Part shown: positions 14,301 to 26,948 of the stretch, piece after piece | Layout: the number at the start of each line of letters is the position of its first letter | Position numbering within the stretch: the first letter of the stretch is position 1 | NCBI GenBank assembly: GCA_012295275.1 | Contig: CM022665.1 | Location: 34,907,022-34,971,021, forward strand | Reading direction: 5' to 3' | DNA: 64,000 nucleotides | Origin: Chrysomallon squamiferum | Lineage: Eukaryota > Mollusca > Gastropoda > Neomphalida > Peltospiridae | Notes under the pieces: generated by a model | What the model was told of the DNA's origin: nothing | The model's input: only the letters and a program-made list of their open reading frames with translations | Database searches by the model: none | Program-made: the position numbers and the translations under genes

Positions 14301-16478
14301 TGCCTGGATTTTACAAAAGTAAAATAAATACTGGTTTTAGATCAACATTTCATATGCAGTGGCTTTATATAATTCTGCCATTTATTTTGAAAATAATAGC
14401 GCTTATGATAAAAAATAAAAAATAAATCTATTCTCTTATTAACTTTTGTTATCTTATTTAGTGATTTTAATTTTTATACCATTTAGCAAGAATGAAAATT
14501 TAAAATCAAATTACTCAATTGTTAATATTAAGCAAACTGAACTGACCATTCTTGCAAAAGTAGATATATTATATAAATATAGGAATAACATACAAATTAG
14601 AAACCTTTTTCCATCAAAACAAAGTTATAATGAAGGATTAAACACTTTTTAAAACTATGTAATTTGAATATATATTATCTATAATAAAATGATCAGAAAA
14701 ACTTTTTTTATACACAGATTATATTATAAATTTGCCATAACAGTATATAAACAGTATATAATTATTTTAATTCATAACAATAAACAGAAATATTTATTTT
14801 ACCAAGGGATTTTTATTATTATTGTGACTCAACAGTATTTCAACCACACTTTTTATGAAGTTATCTGCATATTAATTTTATACATTTTTATGTCCATACC
14901 TCAACCACATCTTCCTGCCAGAGATGTGGTCCTTTTTTTGCTAGCACTTTTAATTCACGAAGAGCAACCATTTTAACTGAATTACGAGGATCATTCTCCA
15001 GACTGGACACAAGCAGAGTCACTTGTTTCTGAAGATCTAGCAATGAGTCAGCTGCAAGCTGCGACATGGTTGATAGAGTCAGGGTTACAAATTTCTCAGC
15101 TGGAAAATCTTCTAGTAGGGACAGGCAAACATTTCTTGACTTTAAAATATAAAGAGAAAAAAAAATCTCTTGATCTATAAATTGACATATTGTATTGAAA
15201 ATATAATTCACTATTATTATTTTATATAATAACTGAATTTTTGTTTAACAGTTATCTCATATTTTTTTTCTTATATTAAAATTGATTAAATAATGAATAT
15301 ATAATTTTGTATAATGTCAGAAAAGTCTAAAATGACAATCTTTTAGCACACATTTTTAGGATACACATCTTTTGTAATAAGCATATAAAAAATAGATTAT
15401 CTCTGTATTTGTAGGTCTGAAGATAAGTTTAATATAAATTATTTTATTCCATACCTTTGTTGATGTACTTATGTCATGATGCATATGTCGTAGAATAGGA
15501 ATCAGTTTGAGTTTCATATCAACAGGAGTAGCAATTGCTGATATCATTTTTGCTATCTTACCACAAATACTGGCAGCATATGTTCTGTGTAAAAATAAAA
15601 AATTAAAGTGAATCTCTAATCAGATAATTTCAATTAATAATAATAATGATAATAATGATGATGATGCTAAAAAAGACAAATTTTGTAATAAAATATAATA
15701 CTCACTTTGATCTGTCAGAAAATCTTTCTGCAGCAAAGATGGCAGCTTCAACCTCCACAGGATCGTGTGAGTCAAGACTGACAGCAATACTGTGATGAAC
15801 ATTTTTTCTCTCCGGAATTATACAGGCAATACTGCCAAGAGTTCTGCAGTCAAGCAATTTAAAAAAAAAATGATATATATATATAATGTATTTTTGACGG
15901 AAACAGACTATTTTACAGCATATGATGGTTAGCTGCAAAAGTGAAATTATGCAATATTTCAATGTGTAAAACTTTCAGAATAAATAAAAAAATCATTAAT
16001 TATTTTTAAAAATTAAAGCAAACCAATACAAATTTATAAATACATGTATATACAAAAAAAGCAATTTATATACAGAAGAACTTCATAAATTCAAACAGCT
16101 CTATCTCTTGAAGTGAAAGTCTGGTCCACACCCAGGCTCCTATATACAGAAGCAATTATGACCTTTAAAAATTCAAACACCATTAACTCAGACACCTCAG
16201 TTATTCAAAGACATTTTGCAATCCCAAACTCTTATTTAATAGAGATTAGTCTTTGAAAAAGTAAGCACTGGAATGACCAAGTATTGTTTCTGTGGGTAAT
16301 TACAGAACAAAGTTCACTGACTGATGTTGGTTTTTGCTTACAAATGAGTGTATTTTAAATACTAGTTAATGAAAATGTGTTGTATGGGGAGAGAAGGATG
16401 TGTGAATGTGTGCTTGGGTCTTTTACATTAAATATTCAGCATTATTTTAGAATTTTTTCTTTCTTTTTTTATAAATTT

Positions 16479-16511
<33 letters not shown>

Positions 16512-18108
16512 TTAATGCAAACATTTCAGCCAAAACATAGGAGTTAGTCCAAACATTTTGAAATAAAACTTGAAACAGCAGCATTTCTTCCAAAAAATAT
16601 TCTTCAATCAGTCAAACTGTGCATGATCATGTTCAATATTCTATCAACATTCAGCATTTTTATTTCTTTCTTTTTCTTTTATATAGTTCCACTGATACGT
16701 GACATGCATGCATTTATTTATAGGTTTATTAATTGACATGTCACTGAATCAGTGAGATCAACAGCTAGGAACATGACCTTATGACTGCTATCATGTGATC
16801 AAAATAGTTTACACTGCTGAACATTATGGGGGTGATGGTGATGTTTTAAGCAATTTAAGAGGTTGAAAAACATATATCAACATACTGATGACCATATATA
16901 GAAAGATAATGTTTCAAGCTTTCTGCTGATGCCTGGTTTGCTGTTTTCTTCATGTTGTTTTCAAGGCAGTCAAGTAAATGAATTTTCAACCCTGTACAGA
17001 AATCACTTAATAATGCAGGAAAAAATAATATTTAGATGCTATCAACAGAAAAAATCTCAAAACAGATTCACCATTTTTTCACAAAAATATAGCATTTACT
17101 TAAAATGTATTTTGCCGACTTCAGACTCATTTTGTGAAAATAACACACACATACATACAGGTGTGTGCATATGTATCACAGATATATTTGGACTGTATTT
17201 TTTATTGATTTTGTTATTTACTTAGTTTATAAACTAAACAAGACTATACATTTCTTGCAATATGAAATATACTCATCATAGGAATTGCAGTACATATTTG
17301 AATTTTAAAAATTCAAACTCCCTGAAGCTCAAACTATTTTTTACTGACCCCTTGAAGTATGATGTATTGAAGTTTGACTCTATATATTTATATGTATATA
17401 TCTCCAGTTATTTTAAAGTCTACAAATTACCTTAATGCAATGGCTCTAGCAACAGGGTCATTGCTGTGAAGGACAGTGACAATTCTGCGAATGAACTCAT
17501 CAACATTAAGAATTTTATCAAGATGCTTCTCACTCTGCTGAGTCACTTTCAAAATACAAAGTCTGATGAAGTTGTTTCTAAAATTATAAAACAGCCAACA
17601 ATCAAGACATCAAATATTTAAATTTGTATTTAAACATTCTAAAAATGTGGTATTTGTCAAATATACATATGTGAAATTATTTTATAAATATCTATTTCTT
17701 TGTTTAATAGATTTCTTTAGATGTTGGGAAACCAGCATCTTTTTCACTGAAAAATGTGATTAATTATATTTTTAAGAAAATGTTTTATTCATAATAGAAA
17801 ACATTTAAAAAAAAGAAAATTAAATTATCGTTTAACACACACATCAAAAAAAAAAAAAAAAAAAAAAAAGGAAGAAAGTTATATATAAGAAAGAAAAAAA
17901 TGACTGCTTAAAAAACTAAATATTAACTATCAATTTTGTATTTTTTAAAATTAATCAATAAAATACAGTTTACTTACCCTGCTCGAAATACATCTGCTAA
18001 CTTTAACAGCGCTGAATTTATTAGGATAGGAAATGGATATTTTTCAAACAATTTGGGAAACTTGACAATTGCTTCACACTGTGCACCAATTCTTCCTGAA
18101 TGCAAACC

Positions 18109-18161
<53 letters not shown>

Positions 18162-18632
18162 TGGTTTATATAAACAAAACTATTTTGTTGAGAATACGTT
18201 CACACTATTTAAACATTTTATATATCAAATTTTGAAATTATAAAACAGCTGTGAAACAAACTGATAAAACAATCAATGAATCATAATCATTCCACTCTAA
18301 CATTTACAATATTAAATATAAACATCTCACAGCTTTTTATACATTAATAGTACATTTACAATATATATAGTATATACGTAGAAGACACTGTCTCAAATAG
18401 CTCGAAAAGTTATAAATTGTAGTTAATAATTTGCATTTAGACGTCCATTTAGCCTGCTTAATTTTTGGCCTAACGACCGCATTATTTATATTATTTATAT
18501 TATTGTTATTATTATTACAGCACCCTTATCAAGATCTGTAAGTGCGGAGTTGGCATCTTGTTCTTGTTCTGCAGAAACGCTATCCAAAGGACTTGGGTTG
18601 ATATTTCTAACGCTACCAATGGAGGCAGACAT
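8366..18632 (-). CDS. INTS7: Integrator complex subunit 7, complete, 20 exons
   Basis: INTS7 is a nuclear subunit of Integrator, which cleaves snRNA 3' ends and attenuates paused RNA polymerase II. Exons (high to low): 18632-18524, 18107-17978, 17577-17431, 15843-15706, 15584-15455, 15139-14900, 14303-14189, 13827-13726, 13557-13457, 13207-13111, 12815-12682, 12572-12378, 12069-11914, 11713-11519, 11067-10964, 10486-10421, 10136-9986, 9568-9473, 9097-8909, 8623-8366. They sum to 2853 nt (950 aa; human about 962). Strong anchors are QDANSALTDLDKG near the N-terminus, LCILKVTQQSEKHLDKIL, CIIPERKNVHHSI, LKLIPILRHMHHD, TLRTSPPPAIATALA, and VEPHNDYFS with WKTGPRTS near the end, followed by a Gln-rich tail. 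The N-terminal part is a HEAT-like helical solenoid. The exon 1 donor (GTGCTG) is weak and the exon 15 donor is U12-like. Confidence 0.95.
10487..10963 (-). other. Probable U12-type intron (INTS7 intron 15)
   Basis: The donor on the minus strand is GTATCCTAAC, close to the U12 consensus RTATCCTTT. A branch-like TTCCCTCAAC (10503-10494) lies about 8-10 nt before the AG, where minor-spliceosome branch points sit. This donor is needed to keep the frame: the earlier GT (GTGTAT, two bases upstream) would give a stop in the next exon. Confidence 0.65.
16067..17386. mobile_element. Possible pogo/Tigger-like remnant in INTS7 intron 3
   Basis: The longest INTS7 intron (17430-15844) has weakly matching inverted ends. 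The left end reads TACAGAAGAACTTCATAAA near 16070, and the reverse complement of the right end reads TAGAGTCAAACTTCAATAC near 17383. Both are next to TA-rich sequence and are followed inside by AATTCAAAC-like words. Such ends resemble pogo/Tigger termini. No transposase is visible. Old and uncertain. Confidence 0.3.
18109..18161. repeat. (AAT)n microsatellite at INTS7 exon 2 acceptor
   Basis: About 17 uninterrupted AAT units. On the minus strand they read (ATT)n and run directly into ATTAG, the acceptor of INTS7 exon 2, which starts at 18107. A second, imperfect ATT-rich tract (about 18483-18519) lies at the other end of the same intron. Confidence 0.9.
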
Positions 18633-19053
18633 CTTTTAATATTCTGTTTATATAAATTGGGAAATTAAAAATTGTGCGAAAGAAAATAAAATAAAATAAA
18701 AATAAAAAGATTAATTTGTGTTTACTCAGTTTATTTATTTATTTATTCGTTTTTATGATGGAGTATCATTACAAAGAAATAATAACAACAACAACAATAA
18801 ACACAAAGAAAAACAACCAAATGACAAATAAAACATTTAAATATTACTATTATTAATATTCTTTGCAACGTTCATGTAAAGAATATTTGGAATGTATACA
18901 GTATAGTAATTATAATACTAATAATAAAATTTTTGTTTAGAAAAGTATCACACAGCAAAATTTGATTGTAATAAACTATAACGTTTTCGGAAGAATTTTA
19001 AAATAACTATTTAAGTATTATTCTTTCGATACGTACGTCACATGACAATCAAA
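18633..19053. promoter_or_regulatory. Shared bidirectional promoter region, INTS7 / COMMD1
   Basis: Only 421 bp separate the INTS7 ATG (minus, 18632) from the COMMD1 ATG (plus, 19054). The interval is AT-rich with no clear TATA box. A TACGTCA motif (19034-19040), like a CRE/ATF half site, is close to the COMMD1 start. Transcription start sites cannot be placed from sequence. Confidence 0.55.
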
Positions 19054-20287
19054 ATGGCAGACGATGCGAAAAATACTTTGGCCTTATTGAATGGTCTTGC
19101 CAGAAGAGGTTATCATGGTCATAAAGACATTACTAATGAATTTTTAAAACAGGAAATATTTCCAGATATGCAAGATGATGAATTTAATCATTTAGTTTTG
19201 AAGTGTAATCAAATCATGAAGGTTATTACAATTATATTATTAAGAAAAGAAAACCTAATGAAATAACAGATCAGAAAGCTTTGGGGGTGTGGCAGAATTT
19301 TACATAAATAAATAAATTAAGGATAATATTTAGTTATTTGTTTAAAAACTGCTGGAAAAAGTTACTGTAAAAATTGATATAATGTAACTTAATTCAACTT
19401 CTTTCCAGATGACCTTTGGTAACAAAAGGTATAATAGTTTGTGCTAGAACTGTAAAGTGATACAAATAACATACAGAAGTAATAATTTTGCATTTGACAT
19501 TTTCTTCAATTTACAGATTCTAGCGTCAGCTGACATGGATGTGACACAACTTGAAGCATTTCTGACAGCACAGATGAGAAAGAAAGAAGGTGCACTTAGT
19601 GAAGTCCATGCTAATGTTTTCAGAAAGTTTTGGAAATCAAATAGAACTAAAATTCATGAAAGCATTATTGCTCAGACAACATGGGGAAACACATTACAAA
19701 AAGTGGCATGGCGAATTGATTTGAAATCTCAAGCTCGACACACTGATGAGATAAACACTCCTGTAGCTATCGTGGAATTACATGTTGGAAATAATCAAGG
19801 AAAGGAAAAGGTAATTTTTTCTTAAAGTATATATATGTAGATGTATGAACAAATAGCAAAATACATTACAACTATTTGTTTCAGTTATCTAATTAACTGT
19901 CAGTATTAAAGGATGACAATAAGATAAGATTCATTATGATGTAACAAGATCAATATTTTCTCATCCAGAAATATGGACAAAAGCTTATGATACCTTGAGA
20001 TTTTGAATCAGTTTTTCATCAAATGTTTTCAAATTTCTTTTTATAAAATATTTAGTTTTGTTGGTAGTTGTTTTGTTTTTTGTTGGTTTTTTTAGTTTGA
20101 TGTTACCAGAAATGAACAATAATTATTATTTATTAATATGTCTACTATACTTACTAATAATTATATTATTTATATTTTATAGGCTGGTGATGTCTTGAGA
20201 TTTGAAATGGATGAAAAAAAACTTTCTTCAGTTTTGTCAAGTATGCATGAAATAGAAGAAAAAATAAACAAATACATTCAAAAATGA
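19054..20287 (+). CDS. COMMD1: COMM domain-containing protein 1, complete
   Basis: COMMD1 is a small cytosolic and endosomal protein of the Commander (CCC) complex. In vertebrates it also promotes ubiquitination of NF-kB RelA through cullin ligases and affects copper handling. Exons 19054-19221, 19517-19810 and 20183-20287 give 188 aa (human 190). Anchors are ASADMDVTQLEAFLTAQ, FWKSNRTKIHESI, WRIDLKSQARH and TPVAIVELHVG, the last two in the COMM domain (about residues 115-188). The N-terminal half is the helical domain. ATG 19054 is chosen because its context (AAAATGG) is stronger than that of the in-frame ATG at 19042, which would add four residues. The exon 1 donor (GTTATT) is weak but confirmed by phase. 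Confidence 0.95.
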
Positions 20288-20311
20288 AAAACAAATTTTT
20301 AGTGATCCAGA

Positions 20312-20317
20312 AATAAA
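20312..20317 (+). terminator. Candidate COMMD1 poly(A) signal
   Basis: AATAAA lies only about 25 nt after the COMMD1 stop, and a second one is at 20342-20347. Either would give a very short 3' UTR. Confidence 0.45.
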
Positions 20318-20349
20318 GATTTGGATAAAACTTGTTATAATAATAAAAA

Positions 20350-22284
20350 CTGATGCTGTTCCTTTTATTTTATATGTAGACAAAAGAAAATGGAAAGATA
20401 ATTTGTTTATATTTGTCCCCAAGAATTTTAAGTGATTTTTCATCAAAAGGATTGTATTATGGTTCTTTTCAAAATCAGTAAGTGTCATTAACGATAACAT
20501 AAAATAACACCATATTAAAGAAAAAAGAAAAAACAATTAAAAAAAAATGAAATATGTAGCATATGTAATACATTCTTATATAAATGCATAAAATATGGTT
20601 ATATTCTTTAATAAAGGATCAGTACAACATAATTTAATAATTAATTCCACACACACACACACAAGGTAAATAAAACATTTGTTAACAATAAATTATGTTG
20701 CATGCATTAACATAAAAGTCTATAAAACATTTATTCAGAAAGAGAAGATTGGGATTTTTAGTTCAGGATATTCAAAAGTACAAAAGAACCTGCCATCCTC
20801 AGAAATAAGAAAGATACCAAAACATCTTGTTTTACTTACTGTATATATAATCATTCATTATACATCTTTGCTGTTACAAAAAAATGTTTTTACAAAAATA
20901 TGCACATCTGATTTTTCTTTATGGCTTTTATTAAGAGAAGTACATTTTTGTTCTTCATGTTTGTTTTATATTTTTGTTCTTCATGCTAGTCCATATTTTG
21001 GAAGCAAAAAAAAAACAAAACATTTTCTTCTGAAAACCACAAACTAACTAAAAAAACAAAACACTGCATTTTCTATTAAGAATAAAGTCAAAAAAATATA
21101 TTAACTTTGTACCATAAATTAACATTCATACAAAATTGTATTTCAGTCCAGTATAGTTATGTATTTTCTTTTAATAAATCCAAACTTGTACACAGTCATA
21201 TCACTCATTAATCATTTAGATGTTTATGTTTAAAATAAAATATTGAAGTAATTTGCAAGACATTTTTCTCAGTATACTTACACTATTTAGAATAATAAAA
21301 GTAATACATTATTAATGTTGTTGTTATAGTTGGATTGTTTGCAATTTTTATTTTTTTATTTTATTTTTTTTAAATTATATTATATTTTGTGATGTTATAT
21401 GCATATAGTTTATTACAGGTTTTTTTTTTTTTTTTTTGGTTTGTTTGTTAGAATTATTAATTATAATAATTTATTTTTATTCGTTCATTCATTCACTGAG
21501 ATTTCAGTGCTTGGATTAATCTATTTTTAATTTGTAAAATTTTTGTTCTGTACCATTGGACCCCCATAATTAATTTTTCAAGAATGAATACGTAATACAC
21601 ACCCTTCAAGTAAGAGTATTACCATCATTCGCCAGGTGATTCACATTCGCTGCATTCAAAGTACTGGGTGTCCTTTCAAGAAGTCCCGGGAAGCAGTGAG
21701 ATACAATGAAGGTCTGTCAGTCCAATTAAAATATAGGACTGTGTAAAATACAGGAACTCCCATCTCATCTTCTTGAAACTGACGCCGTTATTTGATATAA
21801 CATATTGAGCGAGAAAGTACATTTGTCCTGGAGACTGACGTGATGTGTTTTTCTATTTTAAATATTTTCATTCTCTAATTTACTACAGCGATTCTCTTTT
21901 AAGACAAGCATACATATATATTTTTGATAACATTCATTTTATATTTTCATCGGCATAATGTCAAAATATTATTTATATCAACTATGTGACGCGTTGGTTG
22001 CTGTATTTTTTTTTTTCTGATGCCATTTATGATTTAGATATAATCATATACTAATGACAATTTTTGTTGTTTTTATACTTCGTTTTTATCTATAATAATA
22101 ATAATAAATTAAAATGGGGGGAGAAAAAGAAAGATCATATTAATCATAAATAAAGGAATTCAATTTACTTCAAGCAAGTAGAATATCGTATTACATACGC
22201 TATGTCTTTTCACCCGTTATACAGTAATGACGCAGGAGATGAAGTTCTCCAGTTTAAGAAAGGAATCTCATAAAGACGAAAACA
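20350..22284. other. Intergenic COMMD1-POLR2F, including POLR2F upstream region
   Basis: Mostly AT-rich with T runs and a short (CA)n at 20648-20663. A less AT-rich island at about 21590-21830 stands out. On the minus strand part of it is open for about 39 codons, but I cannot assign it. The POLR2F promoter should lie in the last few hundred bases; I see no clear TATA box. Confidence 0.5.
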
Positions 22285-25200
22285 ATGGCGGACGAAGGCG
22301 ATTTTGATGGTGATGAGTGAGTTAAATTATAATTCACATGATATTTATTAACGACTACGATTATTCGATATTTAATAAATTATTATCTTCCATAATACTG
22401 ACGATTACTGGTAAATGAAATCTTCATATATCAACATTGTTCTGATTTAATACAGTATTTAAAACCTTTCCCAACTTTCCGTGATTTCTTTACCTCAGAA
22501 TTAGTTTATAAAACGCAGTTTTACTTCACAATTTTTAATTAGTTAACGATATTCATTTCTACATTTATCTGAAATCATATGGGATACTATCGATTTACCA
22601 TTGATTGTGTGTATTATATATATAAACAGAAATGACCATTTACATTTATAATTTTATTTATCACAAATAATTTAAATTTTTTAATATTTACTCAGTTATT
22701 TACAACCTGTGCAAGGAGAATAATGGGAAAGTTATTTAATAATTTAATAAAATTAATGGTATGAAATGATCAGTATTTAAATTAAACAGTTTGTTTAATA
22801 GAAACATATAAACGACTGCTCAGAGGCGAAGCATTAAACAAACATGATCAAACAGATATGACCATATGTTACAAACAAATATTAACCTGGTTGAACCTCA
22901 GAACTTCCTGTTGTAAAGAGCACTAAACAAATAACAAAATGACACCAAGATGATAAAAATATATTAATAAATAAGGAAGTTATAGACATTTTAATTGTTA
23001 AGAATCACCTTTTTTTCTTTTTCTGCTGTTTTAGTTTAATTAATCTAATCTCTGTGATTTAGCAATAACAGAATGGCAAAATATGGCCAGTGTTTTCTTT
23101 AATTTTTAAGATAATCAAAAATTATACTGAGGTATCAGCTGTACAGAGTACTGTCAGCAATTTAGATACGTCAAACAAATATTGTTTAAAAGAAGCAACA
23201 GTAATCATTAGTTGTTTTTATAAATATGGACATTATCCAGTGACATCATTTATATTACTTGAACTAGATTTAAGATTGACGGCATGGGTCAGCAAAAACC
23301 TTTTGGTCTTCTTACATAAGTTCTCAAAGATTTGATGGAAATATAATGGTTTAATTGATCCGGATTGAAGAATTGTTTTCATTGAATTTCATTTGCCATG
23401 ATGCTGTACTGAAATGACAGCAACTCAGTTTGCAAGTTTGAAACCTACCTTTACAATTATAAAACTGAATGAAGTTTTGTCAGTTTGTAGTTGAAATTGT
23501 ACAATAATACATATATTTAATTTTGAAAAACCCATATGTTGATTGATGTGTTTTATAAATGACACAAAAAATTTATGGATTTGAAAAATTAAAAAATGAT
23601 GATGAAGACACACATCTCCCTCACATCTTTTTAAGAAAACACTGGTAAATAATTAAGCGGAATGGGCAATATAAACCTGCATCCCTCTACATGCTCAGCA
23701 TGCTCCTAACAGATAGATTTGTAAAAAATTACATCAGCTTAATTCTGGTTTGTAACATACCTAATCAAGCCTTATTGAGATAAATAATAAATACATTCTT
23801 ATACGTCTTAAATGAGAAAATCTAAAAGCTAAAATGAGATTAGTTAGGAATTTATATTATTTTTACATTTAACTTACTTTTTAAAAGATTGTGATATTTA
23901 TTTACAGTGTCCAGTGGTTTCACCCAGAACTCTGTTTAAAATGATATTATATATTATTAAAACACATTAAAAGATTAATATATAAACTTATCATTGTTTT
24001 ACACATCAGTGAAAATATTTCCCTCTCAAAAAAAAATATCTTCATTATTTAGTCATTGTAGACCAGATCTCTCTCTGTCATTACCAGTGAGATATATTTT
24101 GCTTTAAATAATGACATCAGCTATGTTTTCTTTATTACAATATATGTTAATTAACTGTTTGCCTAATCCTGTTCAGTATACACACACACACACACACACA
24201 GACATAACATGTCATATGCCACCTTTAGGCTTGTTGGCTTCTAATCATAACTGATTAATTTAATTAATTGATTTTAATTGATTAATTGAATACCGGTATC
24301 AACTGCAAAATAACAGACAATGATAGTTGGATAATTGGTCCACAAAGATTCAGCAGTAATAAAAGAATATTATTTTTATATATTCAAATTTTTTATTCTT
24401 ATTTTTTCTTAAATACAAACAGCATACACAGAATGATTATATGTTTAATAACATAAAATATAAGGTGGCTTTGTTCACGAGGAAATGAAATTTACAGGAA
24501 TTTTCAGTGGCAATTAAAATTAAATCTACATCATCTCAAAAAATTAATAACTTCTCCGAAAATATTTGAAATTGCTGTTATATCACAAAGTTAATTGTAA
24601 ATTAAATGTAGTTGCCAAAAACAAAGATGAGGAATTAGTCCACTTCATACTCGGAGTAACTCAGACAATGTTTGTTTTCACCAAACTTTATTTTGACTTT
24701 GAAATAGGGTAATTATTGAAACATTTTAAAACAACTTCAAGAAACTTGCAAACAAAACAAAATTTAATCATTTTAAATTAGTGAATAACATTATTTACTA
24801 CTACTAATAATAATGATAATATTTTGAAAGTATAAAACATTTTCATATACATGCAAATCTGGATTTTTTTTTTTTTTTGTCAGATTTGAAGATGGACCAG
24901 ATGATGTTGAAGAAGATGTGTTGGATGAGCCAGAAACTGCAGAGGTAAACTTGCCCATCACTGCATATTGCTAAACAAATTAAATAAATATATCTATAAA
25001 GATGTACTGTCTTTCAGTAAGTGGAGAGCATACTTGTTTTGATTATTCAGGGCTGTAACTACATTGAGACAAATGCCTTATACTGAAACTGATAGGTTAT
25101 TTTTTTGTTGTTGTTAAAAAATATAAAATATAAATCTCTATTCTGATAGAAATATCCACTGAATGAATTTGTTTATGTCTGCAGTCATGATTGCTGATGC

Positions 25201-26593
25201 TGTGGTTTGATGTTACAGAATTAATGTTGTCAGTTCTGAAAAAAGTAACAAAAAAGGATATTAAATGAAAGTTAAGAAGAAAGATAGGTAGAAATATTTT
25301 TCTTTTGTTAGATTAACAAGTATTTGTACTAAAGATTTGTTACAAACAATATATATTACTTTTAATTTGTGACAGGGTGTTGGGGAACAAATGGAAATAC
25401 TCCCAAATGATGCAGCAAGACAAGTTGAGCCACAGAAACGAATCACATCAAGATACATGACAAAGTATGAGAGAGCCAGAGTTTTAGGCACAAGAGCATT
25501 ACAAATTGCGTATGTATAACTAACTCTAAAGATAAATAATATTTAGCAGAGTCATACAAATTTAATCATTAATACTGTGTAACAATGCTTTTCTTTTTTC
25601 AGTACATGTATTTCTTAGGAACACGATTTTAATATTGATTTTAAAATTTGATAGTTCAAAAAAGAAAAACTTTGGCCATTACTATTTTAATTTTTAATGG
25701 TGAAACTGAACATAAAAGAAAAGCCATGAATGGTAAGATAAAAATTATTTAGCTTCGATAGTTTGCTGTAACTTTGTTTTCCTGTAATTGTGTTAAATTA
25801 AAATGTAAATTTAACTGACACTCTAACATTGTGCATTCACCATTTGATATACTCAGATACAGTAGATAATGTTGGTTGAAAATGTTTTTAAAATTTATTA
25901 AAAATACAAAAATGGTAACAAATAAACCAATATAAACCACTCTTAAAATTAAAATAGTATGAATATTGGTATTTTCAGTATGTTAAAATTTTAATGCAGT
26001 AAAAATGTATTTTAATCAGTACTGTATTTATGTTTCAGAATGTGTGCACCAGTGATGGTGGAACTGGAAGGAGAAACTGATCCACTCAAAATAGCCATGA
26101 AAGAGCTCAAGTGAGTTCTGGTCAATTAAATTATTTGTATACAGCAGATGGATTTGAATACTTTAAAACTGTAATTTATACTTTTTAAATTTAAATATTT
26201 TATCTTTATTAAATAAAACAAATTAATAATTAACTCAGATAATAATGTTATTAAGAACAGTAAATAATTAAATTAACATATAACAAAATTTAAACTGAAT
26301 GTGTGTAAAATAATAAATTGCTGAAAAAACAAAATAAATATCCTTATTCTGGAAAAAATATTTATGTATTTAGGACTAATTAAATTTTTTTTTTTTTTTT
26401 TTTTTTTTTTGGTTCTTTTGTTGTTGTTGTTATTGTTATCATCAGCAAGACCATGAAAGTAACTTGGGTAATTTAAAAAACAAATGTAGGTCTTTATTTC
26501 AGAGCTAGAAAAGTACCATTCATCATTCGTCGGTATCTCCCAGATGGCAGTTACGAAGATTGGTCATTAGAGGAACTCATAATGACAGAGTGA
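22285..26593 (+). CDS. POLR2F: RNA polymerases I, II and III subunit RPABC2 (RPB6), complete
   Basis: RPB6 is a small subunit shared by all three nuclear RNA polymerases, needed for core assembly and for holding the clamp. Exons 22285-22316, 24884-24944, 25376-25509, 26039-26110 and 26503-26593 give 129 aa (human 127). The N-terminus is acidic, as in the family. The conserved core is nearly invariant: [20 protein letters not shown], then [20 protein letters not shown] and [15 protein letters not shown], ending in EELIMTE. The start is fixed by the acidic [11 protein letters not shown] leader and a good AACAATGG context. Intron 1 is about 2.6 kb, the longest of this gene. Confidence 0.97.
24180..24201. 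repeat. (CA)n microsatellite in POLR2F intron 1
   Basis: About ten CA units, non-coding. Confidence 0.85.
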
Positions 26594-26942
26594 TATAAAC
26601 AGTATGCCTTTTAATGATTATAACAAGACTTTGGAGAAAACTGTTTTGTTTCTATAGTGGTAAAACAATGGTAAAACAATACTAGAACAAAACCACTGCA
26701 GTTCCTAGGCTACATGTTTGTAAACTGTACCTTAAGTTTTATTCCTGGAAGAATATATAAGAAGTTTCATCAAAAATGCAGTTTTTGGCATTATTCAGAA
26801 TTATGAGATATCATTTGTTTAAACTTAGGTTCAGTTTCTTTGATAGTTTTTGAAATGATCAACATTCTGGAAATGTTTTTAGGTGCAGTACTCTTGGGTA
26901 TGTCATACATGTTTTTCATTATCATTATCGTATTTCACAGAA

Positions 26943-26948
26943 AATAAA
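26943..26948 (+). terminator. Candidate POLR2F poly(A) signal
   Basis: AATAAA about 350 nt after the stop at 26593. The following kilobase to the convergent CUL5 end has no gene that I can see. Confidence 0.4.

Noticed and set aside
19042-19053. Upstream in-frame ATG of COMMD1
   Set aside because: Its context (CACATGA) is weaker than that of the ATG at 19054, where the family-like MADDAKN start fits the usual length.
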